Assembly (NCBI GenBank): GCA_045592125.1
Contig: JAZNUE010000079.1
Location: 34,523 to 98,522, forward strand
DNA length: 64,000 bases
Reading direction: 5' to 3'
Origin: HGM04593 sp045592125
GTDB lineage: Bacteria > Bacteroidota > Bacteroidia > Bacteroidales > Bacteroidaceae
The notes under the pieces were generated by a model that made no database searches, had not been told where the DNA came from, and saw only the letters and a list, made by a program, of their open reading frames with translations. Each line of letters begins with the position of its first letter. Within the stretch, counting starts at the first letter, position 1. Positions 1 through 8,704 of the stretch are shown here, piece after piece. A program made the translations under genes and the position numbers.

Positions 1-1302
1 CTTACGGTTGCTGTTCTTAAGAAGGTTGGTGGCACCTGTACCCATATTTGCCAGTGTAACCTCCTTGGAATCGGCAATCCTGAGTGCAAATTCCTCACCC
101 GACATCTCTACAAGGTTTATGGGATGGCTGGTAATGTTTCCTCTTTTTCCGTTCTCGTTCACTTCACCATTAATTACTGTAACAAACTTGCCGAATGTAC
201 GGCCTGGGGTAATGCCGGCACGTACATACTGCTGCAATGCCGAAGCATATGCACCACCCTGCACCTTCATGTTAAGCGAGTAACCGCTGCCATCGGCGCC
301 AGCAAGCCCCATGAGCAAGCAGGTCTTTCCAGTACCAGGAGTACCGAGAAGATATATATCAGTACAGTTCTCCGGTGCCCTGAGGCCTGGGTCCTCTGTC
401 TGGAAATCAGCAATCTCCGGATACTCCTCACGACCCGCACAGAGCACTTGCCAGCTCTCGTCGGTCATGAGTTCATTGTCAAAGAAGTCATAGAGCGTGA
501 AAATGGCTGCTGCCATAAACCTTTTAACATCGTCCTTGCTGTACTCAGTAGGGTTCTTCTTCATGTCGGCAAGCACCTCATCACGTAATTCGTAGTAAAG
601 GTTATCAATCTCAAGCTTGAAGACACTGTTCGGATGATTGTCGCGGTAATCGTCAACCTTAAAGATATCACGCGAACGCTTTACCTCCTCCCATTGTGCA
701 ATCTCGCCCAACGCCTGGCGTGCTTCGGCGGCATGCTTGCCTGAAGGCCAGTCGGCAAGATAACGGTTAAGGTTGTGCAATGAGACAACTATAGTGGTGT
801 TAGACCACATTAAGTCATCAAGTTCATCCATATGGACACTGTTAGGATACTTCTGCTTATATATATGCAAGGCATTATAATTGCCCTTCTCAAGGAGCAG
901 CCAGTCATTCTCCTCGCGCTGTGCTGCGGCCTGTCTTGCCTGTTCTGCAAGCAGGGTCTGCAATCGCTGCTGCAAGGCAGCCGACATGCTGCTGGCCTCG
1001 GAACACATAGGAGCATTAGGAAACTGGGACTGGTACTGCACAAGCAGCCTCTGGAGTCCCTGGACCTCCTCTGGAGTATTCTGGGGCGCAATCTTTATCT
1101 GCTGCCACATCGCAACCTCTCTGGGGTCGCGTCCTGCCTCCTTGAGGTCGTTATAAAGCATATCGGGCAGAATGTCCTTGAAATCCTCTACGCAAAGGTC
1201 GTCATACTTTTTTATAAGTTCAACAATTGTCTGAACTCCTATATTAGGTGAATTCTTAACCTGGTTAAGCAACTGTTGCTTCTGACCATTCAATGTTGCC
1301 AT
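1..1302 (-). CDS. P-loop GTPase with helical-repeat N-terminus, paralogue A (partial, C-terminus off window)
   Basis: The gene reads in from an ATG at 1302 and stays open to base 1, giving 434 residues with the C-terminus missing. Walker A is G320-T-P-G-T-G-K-T327. The segment matching the switch/Walker B region reads E399-M-S-G402, an ExxG instead of the usual DxxG. Residues 1-200 carry imperfect helical repeats with a Y-x4-P-x-S pattern, for example YKQKYPNS and YLADWPS, that may form a TPR-like docking module; this is inference. From about residue 207 it is closely related to the next gene upstream, including a short, almost invariant stretch around SHPINLVEMSGEEFALRIAD. It is the last visible gene of the operon, 44 bases after the previous stop. 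The nucleotide-binding motifs are seen directly; GTP specificity is inferred from the paralogue, which has a TKAD motif. Its target is unknown. Confidence 0.75.
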   Translation of the reverse strand, partial: MATLNGQKQQLLNQVKNSPNIGVQTIVELIKKYDDLCVEDFKDILPDMLYNDLKEAGRDPREVAMWQQIKIAPQNTPEEVQGLQRLLVQYQSQFPNAPMCSEASSMSAALQQRLQTLLAEQARQAAAQREENDWLLLEKGNYNALHIYKQKYPNSVHMDELDDLMWSNTTIVVSLHNLNRYLADWPSGKHAAEARQALGEIAQWEEVKRSRDIFKVDDYRDNHPNSVFKLEIDNLYYELRDEVLADMKKNPTEYSKDDVKRFMAAAIFTLYDFFDNELMTDESWQVLCAGREEYPEIADFQTEDPGLRAPENCTDIYLLGTPGTGKTCLLMGLAGADGSGYSLNMKVQGGAYASALQQYVRAGITPGRTFGKFVTVINGEVNENGKRGNITSHPINLVEMSGEEFALRIADSKEVTLANMGTGATNLLKNSNRK

Positions 1303-1346
1303 ATCTTTGTTATTTTGTGTTTAAATTAATAATCATATTTCTTTTC

Positions 1347-2588
1347 TCAAATGCTAAAGAGTCTTTGCCACCATTTTCTCTTGCTGTCTTTTACTACCTT
1401 GAGCAAGGCGTCTGCTATCGTGCAAGAATCGTCCTGAACATAACTGAACACATTGCCTGCGTAGAAACGCCCTAAAGAGAACGTGAATACCTGCGGCACA
1501 TAGCCTGTGGAGCGGTCAATGCGCTTTGTATGGCGGCAGAAGTTCTTGAGCGCCTTAACTGGACCACGATATGTGGCAAGCAGCAGTTCCTTGGCACGTT
1601 CCCTGCGCTCGCTTTCGGTCTCGCCAAGAGTGTCGGCCTTGGTCACAACAAAGTGTATTGCGTCTACCCGTTTCATTATCTCGGCATTCTCGGGCAGGCA
1701 GAACAGGCCCACAAGCTTGTTCATGATATCGAGCTGGGAAACGCATTTTCTCCTTATCTCATATCCTGTAACAACACCTGAAGCATCCTTTACCTCAACA
1801 CAGTTGTTTACCTTCACTCTGAGCCTTGTAGGGTCAATAATAATGAAGAACACCTTACGGTTGCTGTTCTTAAGAAGGTTGGTGGCACCTGTACCCATAT
1901 TTGCCAGTGTAACCTCCTTGAAATCGGCAATCCTGAGGGCAAACTCCTCACCCGACATCTCTACAAGGTTTATCGGATGGCTGGTATTGTTCCTTCTTCC
2001 GCCACTTTCTCTTAGCACCCCATTGGCTACTGCACACGAGACTGGTGTCCAGGCAGGCGTTACGCCAGCAAGAAGGTACTGCTGCAATGCCAATATGTAG
2101 TCACCGCCAGGTTCTCCATATCTAAAGGCAAGGACACTGTTGCAGGCACCGGAAAGTCCCATAAGCAGGCTTGTCTTGCCACATCCAGGCATGCCGAAGA
2201 AATAGACATCAGTACATCCCTCTGGCACTTCTGCGGCACTATTCTCGTTAAGGCAGTCATGAAAGCAGGGCAAATAAAGGTCTTTATTGAGGTTTTCCCA
2301 ACTCTCTTCAGTCATGAGTTCATTGTCAAAGAAGTCATTGAGCGTGAAAATGTCTGCTGCCATAAACCTGTCAACATCGTCCTTGCTGTACTCAGTAGGG
2401 TTCTTCTTCATGTCGGCAAGCACTTCATCGCGCAATTCGTTGTAGAGACTATCTATCTCAAGCCTGAAGACACTGTCTGGATGATTGTCGCGGTAATCGT
2501 TAACCATAAAGATATCACGCGAACGCTTTACATGCTCCCATTCACAGGCAAGTGACTTTTCTTCGTGTGACGGACTTGTTGCTGGCAT
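1347..2588 (-). CDS. P-loop GTPase, paralogue B
   Basis: A 413-residue protein with a Walker A (G132-M-P-G-C-G-K-T139), an ExxG in place of DxxG (E210-M-S-G213) and a clean G4 guanine-specificity motif T316-K-A-D319. This is the motif set of a TRAFAC-type GTPase with an altered switch II residue. It lacks the roughly 190-residue helical-repeat N-terminus of its tandem paralogue but aligns with it from residue 18 on. I chose the ATG at 2588. A TTG at 2615 would add nine residues but lies in a poor context only 24 bases from the preceding stop. There are no signal peptide or membrane segments, so it should be cytoplasmic. The position downstream of SrfB/SrfC-like genes and two membrane proteins suggests it is a switch subunit of the same system. 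No named family was recognised with certainty. Confidence 0.75.
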   Translation of the reverse strand: MPATSPSHEEKSLACEWEHVKRSRDIFMVNDYRDNHPDSVFRLEIDSLYNELRDEVLADMKKNPTEYSKDDVDRFMAADIFTLNDFFDNELMTEESWENLNKDLYLPCFHDCLNENSAAEVPEGCTDVYFFGMPGCGKTSLLMGLSGACNSVLAFRYGEPGGDYILALQQYLLAGVTPAWTPVSCAVANGVLRESGGRRNNTSHPINLVEMSGEEFALRIADFKEVTLANMGTGATNLLKNSNRKVFFIIIDPTRLRVKVNNCVEVKDASGVVTGYEIRRKCVSQLDIMNKLVGLFCLPENAEIMKRVDAIHFVVTKADTLGETESERRERAKELLLATYRGPVKALKNFCRHTKRIDRSTGYVPQVFTFSLGRFYAGNVFSYVQDDSCTIADALLKVVKDSKRKWWQRLFSI

Positions 2589-2639
2589 ATTTCTCAAAGT
2601 TATTCTTAATTCCAATAAAGTTTCCTATAGCAACATGAG

Positions 2640-3593
2640 CTATAGTTCTGTTCCAAGAGTCTTGTGCTTAGATGGACCAACGTGACGGCTGCGGTTAGTT
2701 ACAAGATAGTTGAAGAGCACCATAAGGTTGAGCACAACATACACTATCCACCCTGTGGCCGTGTTGCCATTGGATGAACGGAGAGTCTCGGCAAACTTGG
2801 GCTCAGGCGCACTGCCAAGGTCAAACTCGGCATACCCGTCGAAGAAATAGTTGTTCATAGTACCTCCAATCACAGGGATGAGCTTGTGGTTCTCTACGGC
2901 ATTCCGGATATGGTTCTTGACGTCGGTCCACGCGCTCTTGCCCTTCTGCTCTAGCTCGGCAGCAAGGGCAGTAAGGCTCATGAGGTTCCACACCTCAATC
3001 CTGGACTTTATCTCGGCAAGCTGCTTGTCCTTCGGCAATTCCATAATCTTGGATGCCTTCTTTTCCCAAGAGGCAATCTCTTTCTTGTTCTTTATACCTG
3101 CATCGCTAAGAGTAGACGAGAGTTCATTGTCCCTCTTGCTTGAGTCGTAGTAGTTACGAATCTGCTCTACTGCATTCTGCATGAAGTTCTCCTGCTGGCG
3201 CTCATACTTGCTGTACAGACTGTCAATGGCCTCTACTTCCTTAACAGCCATTGCCTTAAGGTTTTCCTTCTCGGTCATTACATAGAAGAAGCGCTGGAAC
3301 GGAGAAGCAAAAAGCAGGGCAACTGCAACGTAAACCACTACGCATGCAATCTCGGCGTAAATCCATTTGTCGAGATTATCCTTGGCACTCTTCGCCTTAA
3401 TGCTGAACACAAGCAGGAAAGTAAGCGCAGCAACAAGGGCCACGGCCGTTATTATTGCCCCGCCTGGAGCACCGTCCTGAGACTTGAAGAGCTGGCCGAA
3501 GAATGTTATGACTCCAATACCGGCCAATCCGGCCAGCGCAATAAAGTTTGCAGCAGTGACGCTGCCTTTCTTTTGTTTTGATGTGTCTGACAT
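2640..3593 (-). CDS. four-helix inner-membrane protein with periplasmic helical domain, unknown function
   Basis: A 317-residue protein with four hydrophobic segments at about 15-34, 44-65, 78-97 and 281-299. Positive charges lie at the N-terminus (K7-K9), in the 66-77 loop and after helix 4. The positive-inside rule therefore places both ends in the cytoplasm and the 98-280 domain in the periplasm. That domain is highly charged and predicted mostly helical or coiled-coil, with runs such as EKENLKAMAVKEVEAIDSLY. The gene lies 14 bases after the subtilase gene and 51 bases before the GTPase start, so co-transcription is likely. I do not recognise a family. It could be the membrane scaffold linking the cytoplasmic GTPases to the periplasmic protease (inference). 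Confidence 0.7.
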   Translation of the reverse strand: MSDTSKQKKGSVTAANFIALAGLAGIGVITFFGQLFKSQDGAPGGAIITAVALVAALTFLLVFSIKAKSAKDNLDKWIYAEIACVVVYVAVALLFASPFQRFFYVMTEKENLKAMAVKEVEAIDSLYSKYERQQENFMQNAVEQIRNYYDSSKRDNELSSTLSDAGIKNKKEIASWEKKASKIMELPKDKQLAEIKSRIEVWNLMSLTALAAELEQKGKSAWTDVKNHIRNAVENHKLIPVIGGTMNNYFFDGYAEFDLGSAPEPKFAETLRSSNGNTATGWIVYVVLNLMVLFNYLVTNRSRHVGPSKHKTLGTEL

Positions 3594-3607
3594 AATATAT
3601 AGTTATT

Positions 3608-5668
3608 TTAGTTTACTTTCTGGAGCTCGAACTTGTATTCCTCTTTACCATTGCGCCAGCATGCTGCCTCAAGCATGCGGTCCTGGTTCGATGTGCACAC
3701 GAACTCGTCCTTGACAAGCGCCTCGCCTGTTGAGGTAACGGCCTCCCCGTCCTGTATCAAGGTTATTGAGCTGCTGCCCCACACTACGCTCAGGTTGGCC
3801 CTGTACACGCGCTTGAGATTTATTGAATGGTGCTCAATGACACCGCTGTTAGGAGTAGAGAATATGAAGTAGGTCCATATGTCATCCTTTTTAGTATCCG
3901 CAACTGTTATATAAAGTTCATTTGTACTCTTCCACTTGCCCACAAGCAGGTCATGGTTCTTCATAAGGTCGTCAAAGTTAACCAGTTCGCCGCCTGTAGC
4001 ATCGAGCGCAGCGCGAATCTGGATTGTGGGACCTATGCGGTGCTCCTTGTCAGTCTGCTTGGATGTCATCTTCAGGATATTGATGACCTGCTCTGTGGTG
4101 AGTTCCTTGTTCTTGCTCTTGAGAAGGGCCACAGCACCGGCAACGACAGGCGCTGCCATTGATGTTCCGCTCATCTCCTGAAAGCCCTCTTTCTGCGACA
4201 CCACATAGCCCTGCTGTTTCCAGAGAGGCGCACAGCGCTTGTCGGATACACTCCAGAGGTTAACGCCGGGAGCAGCCACTGTACTGTAGTTGAGACCGGC
4301 CTCAGGAACCAGGCCGAAGTTGCTGAAACCGGCCATCTGCCCCTGGTTGTCAACTGCCTCGACCTTAATCATGCCATTGCTGCGGTTCTTGGGGTCGAGC
4401 CCCATAAGGATGGTGCTGTTTCCGGCCGACGTGCAGAGGACACACTTGTGGTCATTGGCAATCTTAATTATATATTCCCAAAGTTCCTTTCCGAGATTAT
4501 CGGTACCTACGGCCTGCTTTACCTGGTCCTCAAGCGGCATGGCCTTTGCCGAGGGATGGAAATTGCGGCCGATAGAGAAGTTCACGACATCGGCTCCCTT
4601 GTAGACGGCATAAAGGATACCCTCCATTATGTTGAACGAGGTAAGCTGGTTGCCAAGAGAGACAGGAATCCATGTACACTCAGGCGCAATGCCTGAACAT
4701 CCAAGGCTGTTGTCCTGCGCACCAATGGCAATGCCTGCGACGTGCGAGCCGTGGCAGTAGGCTGTAAGGTCGGCAGGCGTAGGCGCCTGTGCCGGGGGAA
4801 GCACATTGTTGGTCTTTGAAGGTATATGTATCCTGTCGACATGACGCTGCCCTATCTCTGGGTTTGTCAGGTCGAAGTAACTGTCCACAATGGCCACCTT
4901 GACATCGGGAGAGCCCTTTGTAACCTCCCATGCCTCATATGCCTGTATGAGCCTGAAATAGTCACTGTACTGCGGTTTGGAGAATCCAGGGTCGCCAGGC
5001 ACGGAACTCTGCTCCATTATCTCATTGGTAGCGACACGGAAGTCAATTCCTGTAATCTTCTGCGGCAGCTCGTCGGCAACCTGCTGCAAGCGCTCCTCGG
5101 GCACACCAAGAAGCATGGTGCCCGCAACCGGGTTGTAGTAGAGCACCTCGTACCCGGCATCGGGATAAAGCTCCTTGAACTTCTGGGCAAAGTCGCCCAT
5201 ATCCTTCTTGAGGTCGGCAGAATTGAAGAATACCGTAAGCTGGTCGCATACTATCTGGGAGGTAGAGTCCTCGGGGTTGACAACTACTCTTGTACTGTCA
5301 ACGGGCGGTATATAGTTATCCTTTGGCGCTGGCAGTTCCTCTATGCCTGGAATGCTGTCTATCCAATCCTTTACAGGCAATGTCTCGCGAAGGTCCTCAG
5401 GCAAGTCCCTGTAAGGGTCGTCCTGGACAGGGTCGCCGCTGCCGCCGCCAAACGGGTTGAACGGAGCAAACGGATTGGACGGAGCACCAGGAGTATCCGG
5501 GGACGGAAGGCCGGAGTCCTCATCGCAGCCTCGCATGATTATGGCCAGCAGGAATGAGACCAGAATCATGCCAAGCATAAATACTATACTTCTCCACAGG
5601 CATCCCCAGTTACCCCAGGGCATCCAGAATGGAGTACGCGGGCTAGAATTGTTTTCTTGACTACTCAT
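3608..5668 (-). CDS. membrane-anchored subtilisin-family (S8) serine protease
   Basis: Numbering is from the ATG at 5668 (686 residues); an in-frame ATG at 5707 would add 13. A single membrane helix at about 28-46 follows a short polar N-terminus, placing the rest in the periplasm. After a Pro/Asp-rich linker comes a domain at about 137-220 that resembles an I9-type propeptide. The S8 catalytic domain follows, with D262 (VAIVDSYF), H306 in HGSHVAG, the oxyanion N407 (SAGNS) and S503 in GTSMAAP. All catalytic residues are present. A C-terminal beta-rich domain of about 120 residues (from LLVGKWKS) is of unknown fold. It lies 108 bases after the SrfC-like gene and 14 before the membrane protein. 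An anchored protease inside an NTPase operon suggests activation by a cytoplasmic switch (inference). Confidence 0.88.
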   Translation of the reverse strand: MSSQENNSSPRTPFWMPWGNWGCLWRSIVFMLGMILVSFLLAIIMRGCDEDSGLPSPDTPGAPSNPFAPFNPFGGGSGDPVQDDPYRDLPEDLRETLPVKDWIDSIPGIEELPAPKDNYIPPVDSTRVVVNPEDSTSQIVCDQLTVFFNSADLKKDMGDFAQKFKELYPDAGYEVLYYNPVAGTMLLGVPEERLQQVADELPQKITGIDFRVATNEIMEQSSVPGDPGFSKPQYSDYFRLIQAYEAWEVTKGSPDVKVAIVDSYFDLTNPEIGQRHVDRIHIPSKTNNVLPPAQAPTPADLTAYCHGSHVAGIAIGAQDNSLGCSGIAPECTWIPVSLGNQLTSFNIMEGILYAVYKGADVVNFSIGRNFHPSAKAMPLEDQVKQAVGTDNLGKELWEYIIKIANDHKCVLCTSAGNSTILMGLDPKNRSNGMIKVEAVDNQGQMAGFSNFGLVPEAGLNYSTVAAPGVNLWSVSDKRCAPLWKQQGYVVSQKEGFQEMSGTSMAAPVVAGAVALLKSKNKELTTEQVINILKMTSKQTDKEHRIGPTIQIRAALDATGGELVNFDDLMKNHDLLVGKWKSTNELYITVADTKKDDIWTYFIFSTPNSGVIEHHSINLKRVYRANLSVVWGSSSITLIQDGEAVTSTGEALVKDEFVCTSNQDRMLEAACWRNGKEEYKFELQKVN

Positions 5669-5776
5669 AACTATTCTGATAGCTGCCAGAAGCGGCCTTT
5701 TCCCCATCTTGCAGTAACCGCGGAAGAAACGGCTGGGCCTCTGTACATAATTGTTTCTATGAATTCAGGCTGTCTC

Positions 5777-8671
5777 TTATTTCTTAAGTTCTTCAAGCAG
5801 GAGCTTGAGGGCGTCATTCGCCTCCTTGTTATAGTCGGGCACATTGATGTTCGAGATGAACGCAATGAACATGTACTCGAGCCAGCAGTTATAGTTGGAC
5901 TCGTATGCAGGAGTAAACAGGCTGGACGACTTGAGTATGCTGTTAAGAAGAGAGGTCATCTCATCCTCCTCATACTCCTCTTTCCTCTCCTGTGATATTG
6001 CCTTGAAGCACGGCAGCCTATGCTCTGCCGCCACCCTCTTGAGCATATGCACCTGCTCGCCTGTCTGGTACTGGAAACCGAAGTCAAGTACAAAATCACA
6101 TATTTTTGTAGCAATCATATCGGCTACAAGGTCCTCGTTTATGCTTGAGACCTTAAGGATGTCGGTGTACTCGGCAATCTCCTCCTCAATGCGCTCAAGC
6201 AGCCTCTGGTTCTCGGCCGACCTCTGGATACATGCCACGAGGTTCGAGAGGACATAGTTGTCGAGCTTGCCTTCACCGGCAAGGTCATTCATGAATCCTA
6301 CACTGGTAATGTTTCCTATCCATATGCGGAGCAGGGTATCGGCAATAATCGAGGAATTACGCCTCTTGATACGCGCACCCTGGAACAGGCGCTCGGTATC
6401 AATGCCGCGCGACTGCAAGGACTCTGCCGCCTCCTGGCGTGTAAGGTATCCATATGCCGTTATGAACCTGTCCCACATCTCGGCCTCGCTGTTGCAGCCC
6501 TCGAAGTTCCCGCAGCGCTTCCTTATAAGCTCATAGTCTATCTTCTCGTCATTGACAGCTGATGTAAGCTTTGGAAGAAGGCGGTGTACCTCGGTATAGC
6601 ACTGGGTCTCAGTGAACTGCAGGGCCTGGAGCATGTTGCCAAAGTATGACGGGTCCTTCTGGCAGGTAAGTTCCAGTTCGGAGAATATGCGATAGGCCTT
6701 GCGTATGTTCTCGGCCAGGAGCTCCGATGTGTCATCCGATACATAGTACTCCTTCATTATGTTAAGTATACGCATGAGGCTATTGGCATAGATATCGGCA
6801 AACTGGCTGTCGCGCACCTTCGCCATGGCCTTTGCTGCCTTGGAGAGGTTCTGGATGATGTACAGCGCACCGTCGTTGTTCATTGTCGCTGCAACGTCCC
6901 AGGCGAGGGCCCTGTTCTTGAAGAAGAGGGCAGCGTCCTCGCTCTCGCAGAAGGATTCGCGGAGAAGCTGCAGGTACTCCTTCTCAACCAGCAGGCCATC
7001 CTCGCGCCCTGTCTCCCTGAAACCGGAGAAGAGCTTTGAGCCTTTGAGGCCTGAATACTTATAGTCGCGCAGCAGGTAGCTGTTCTGGAAGAATGAGCCT
7101 TTCTCGGTCCAGTTCCTTACCCAGTCAATGCCGTCGGCATTGAAGCACTCGGTGTAGAGCACTTTCCTGAAACGCGCCAGCCAGCGTCCGTTAATTGCTG
7201 TACGCGTGTTTGCAGAAGGGTTCTGGTCCTCGGCCATGTCAATATTGAACTTTGTAGCGACATAGAACAGGGGAGAGATTCCGTCGGCCAGCTGAATTGT
7301 GCGCGCACGCTCCTCGTGGGTCTTTCCAATATACTGTTCCACCCACTCGTTAAGGGTGATATAGAGCGATGTGACATCGTTCTGGCGGTTGTCGTGGCAA
7401 TAGAGCAGGATGTTAAGGGCACGTGACTCGGAGTACTTGTTGAACAGGTATGCGACCTTGCCGCGGAGAAGCGCCTTGGTGAACGACTTGTCCTCTTGCA
7501 GCATGGCCTGCTGCAGCTGCAGCCTTGACCTGGCTCCAGGAAAGTCGAGAAGGTCGGTGTTCTCAAGTATATTCTCATTGACCTTGCCGCCTGACGGCAA
7601 CTGGGCAACGACTTCCTGTGCCATGTAATCGAAGCTGTATGAGGTCTCGATTTTCTGGAATTCGGGGGTTATTATGTAGACAACCTCGGAACAGAGGGCC
7701 GAGAGCTCGCTCTTTGATATTGCCGGTTTCTCGATGAAAGAACCGTCGGTACGCTTCAGGTATGCGTTGCATACATTCTTGTTACCGTCGTCCCTGATAC
7801 CGTTAAGGCACTCCACGCTCATTATGGTATTCTCGTTTCCGCCTGCATTCAGCACGGCATCAATATCAAGGTATATGTCCCTGTAGTATTCCAGCACCGA
7901 CAGAGTCTTTATGAGACGCTTGTAGAACCTTGTTATGTTGGACTCCTTGCCCCAGAAATAAGAGAAGAGCTCTACGTAGTCGTCGACCGGCACACGGTCT
8001 ATAATAAGGGCTATCTTGTCAAAGATATTTGACTTGTTGATTTCCTGTGCCTTAGTGATATATTTCCCGAAATAGTACTTCATCTCAAGGATATCGTCGG
8101 CCGTCAGAGGGGACATAGGACGCGGCTCGCTGTCCTTATACTTGAGGTAAATGCTGTCGGCATACTCGTCAATCTCGTTACGGCTGTCGGTAGACGAGTC
8201 AACGATGTCGTTGAAGTAGCTGTCGCACAGGACCAGTGTCATGTCGGCAACCGACAGGCAGCGCATGAGTACCGGGTGCTCCTTGCTGTAGCGCGAAGGC
8301 TCCTTCTTAAATGACGAGAAACGGGTCACGACACCTGTAGCCTCGGTGTCCTTGACAATAGGGTTTATCTGGTCAATGAAGTTGTACTTCTGACCACCGG
8401 CCTCTACCTCAAAAGGCACGACTACATTAACGCCGTCACGGACAACGACACGCTGCAGCATGTTGCTCATTAGGTAGGACTTTCCCACCTGGCTTATACC
8501 GTATGCAGCAATGGCCGGGTTGTCTTTCTCTGTCTCTGCTATCTTGCGCAGCTTGCGGCGCTCCTCAACAAGCTGAAGGAAGCGCTGTGTATAGTCTTCG
8601 GGGTAATATCTCTTAAGCCACTGAAGGTCCTTGTTTATGTTTTCTATTAATGACTGTGTGTTAGCACCCAT
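5777..8671 (-). CDS. SrfC-like large P-loop protein (putative virulence-factor family)
   Basis: A 964-residue cytoplasmic protein with Walker A G58-I-S-Q-V-G-K-S65 near the N-terminus, a DxxG motif D376-F-P-G379 and a TKxN sequence T473-K-F-N476 where a G4 motif would be expected. The rest is charged and helical. The size, the early P-loop, the LLDFPG segment and the adjacent SrfB-like gene match the SrfC family of the Salmonella srfABC operon (Virul_Fac, PF10139) as I remember it; that protein is shorter, about 700 residues. The layout is also dynamin-like: a GTPase head with a very large insert between G1 and G3, then a long helical part. It starts 33 bases after the SrfB-like stop. The biochemical role of SrfC proteins is not established. 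The family call is an inference from motifs plus context. Confidence 0.68.
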   Translation of the reverse strand: MGANTQSLIENINKDLQWLKRYYPEDYTQRFLQLVEERRKLRKIAETEKDNPAIAAYGISQVGKSYLMSNMLQRVVVRDGVNVVVPFEVEAGGQKYNFIDQINPIVKDTEATGVVTRFSSFKKEPSRYSKEHPVLMRCLSVADMTLVLCDSYFNDIVDSSTDSRNEIDEYADSIYLKYKDSEPRPMSPLTADDILEMKYYFGKYITKAQEINKSNIFDKIALIIDRVPVDDYVELFSYFWGKESNITRFYKRLIKTLSVLEYYRDIYLDIDAVLNAGGNENTIMSVECLNGIRDDGNKNVCNAYLKRTDGSFIEKPAISKSELSALCSEVVYIITPEFQKIETSYSFDYMAQEVVAQLPSGGKVNENILENTDLLDFPGARSRLQLQQAMLQEDKSFTKALLRGKVAYLFNKYSESRALNILLYCHDNRQNDVTSLYITLNEWVEQYIGKTHEERARTIQLADGISPLFYVATKFNIDMAEDQNPSANTRTAINGRWLARFRKVLYTECFNADGIDWVRNWTEKGSFFQNSYLLRDYKYSGLKGSKLFSGFRETGREDGLLVEKEYLQLLRESFCESEDAALFFKNRALAWDVAATMNNDGALYIIQNLSKAAKAMAKVRDSQFADIYANSLMRILNIMKEYYVSDDTSELLAENIRKAYRIFSELELTCQKDPSYFGNMLQALQFTETQCYTEVHRLLPKLTSAVNDEKIDYELIRKRCGNFEGCNSEAEMWDRFITAYGYLTRQEAAESLQSRGIDTERLFQGARIKRRNSSIIADTLLRIWIGNITSVGFMNDLAGEGKLDNYVLSNLVACIQRSAENQRLLERIEEEIAEYTDILKVSSINEDLVADMIATKICDFVLDFGFQYQTGEQVHMLKRVAAEHRLPCFKAISQERKEEYEEDEMTSLLNSILKSSSLFTPAYESNYNCWLEYMFIAFISNINVPDYNKEANDALKLLLEELKK

Positions 8672-8704
8672 AGCAAACTTTATGAATTAGGTTGTAAATT
8701 ATTG

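Noticed and set aside
4826..5557. 243-codon plus-strand frame
   Set aside because: It is antisense to the subtilase gene; no domain is seen.
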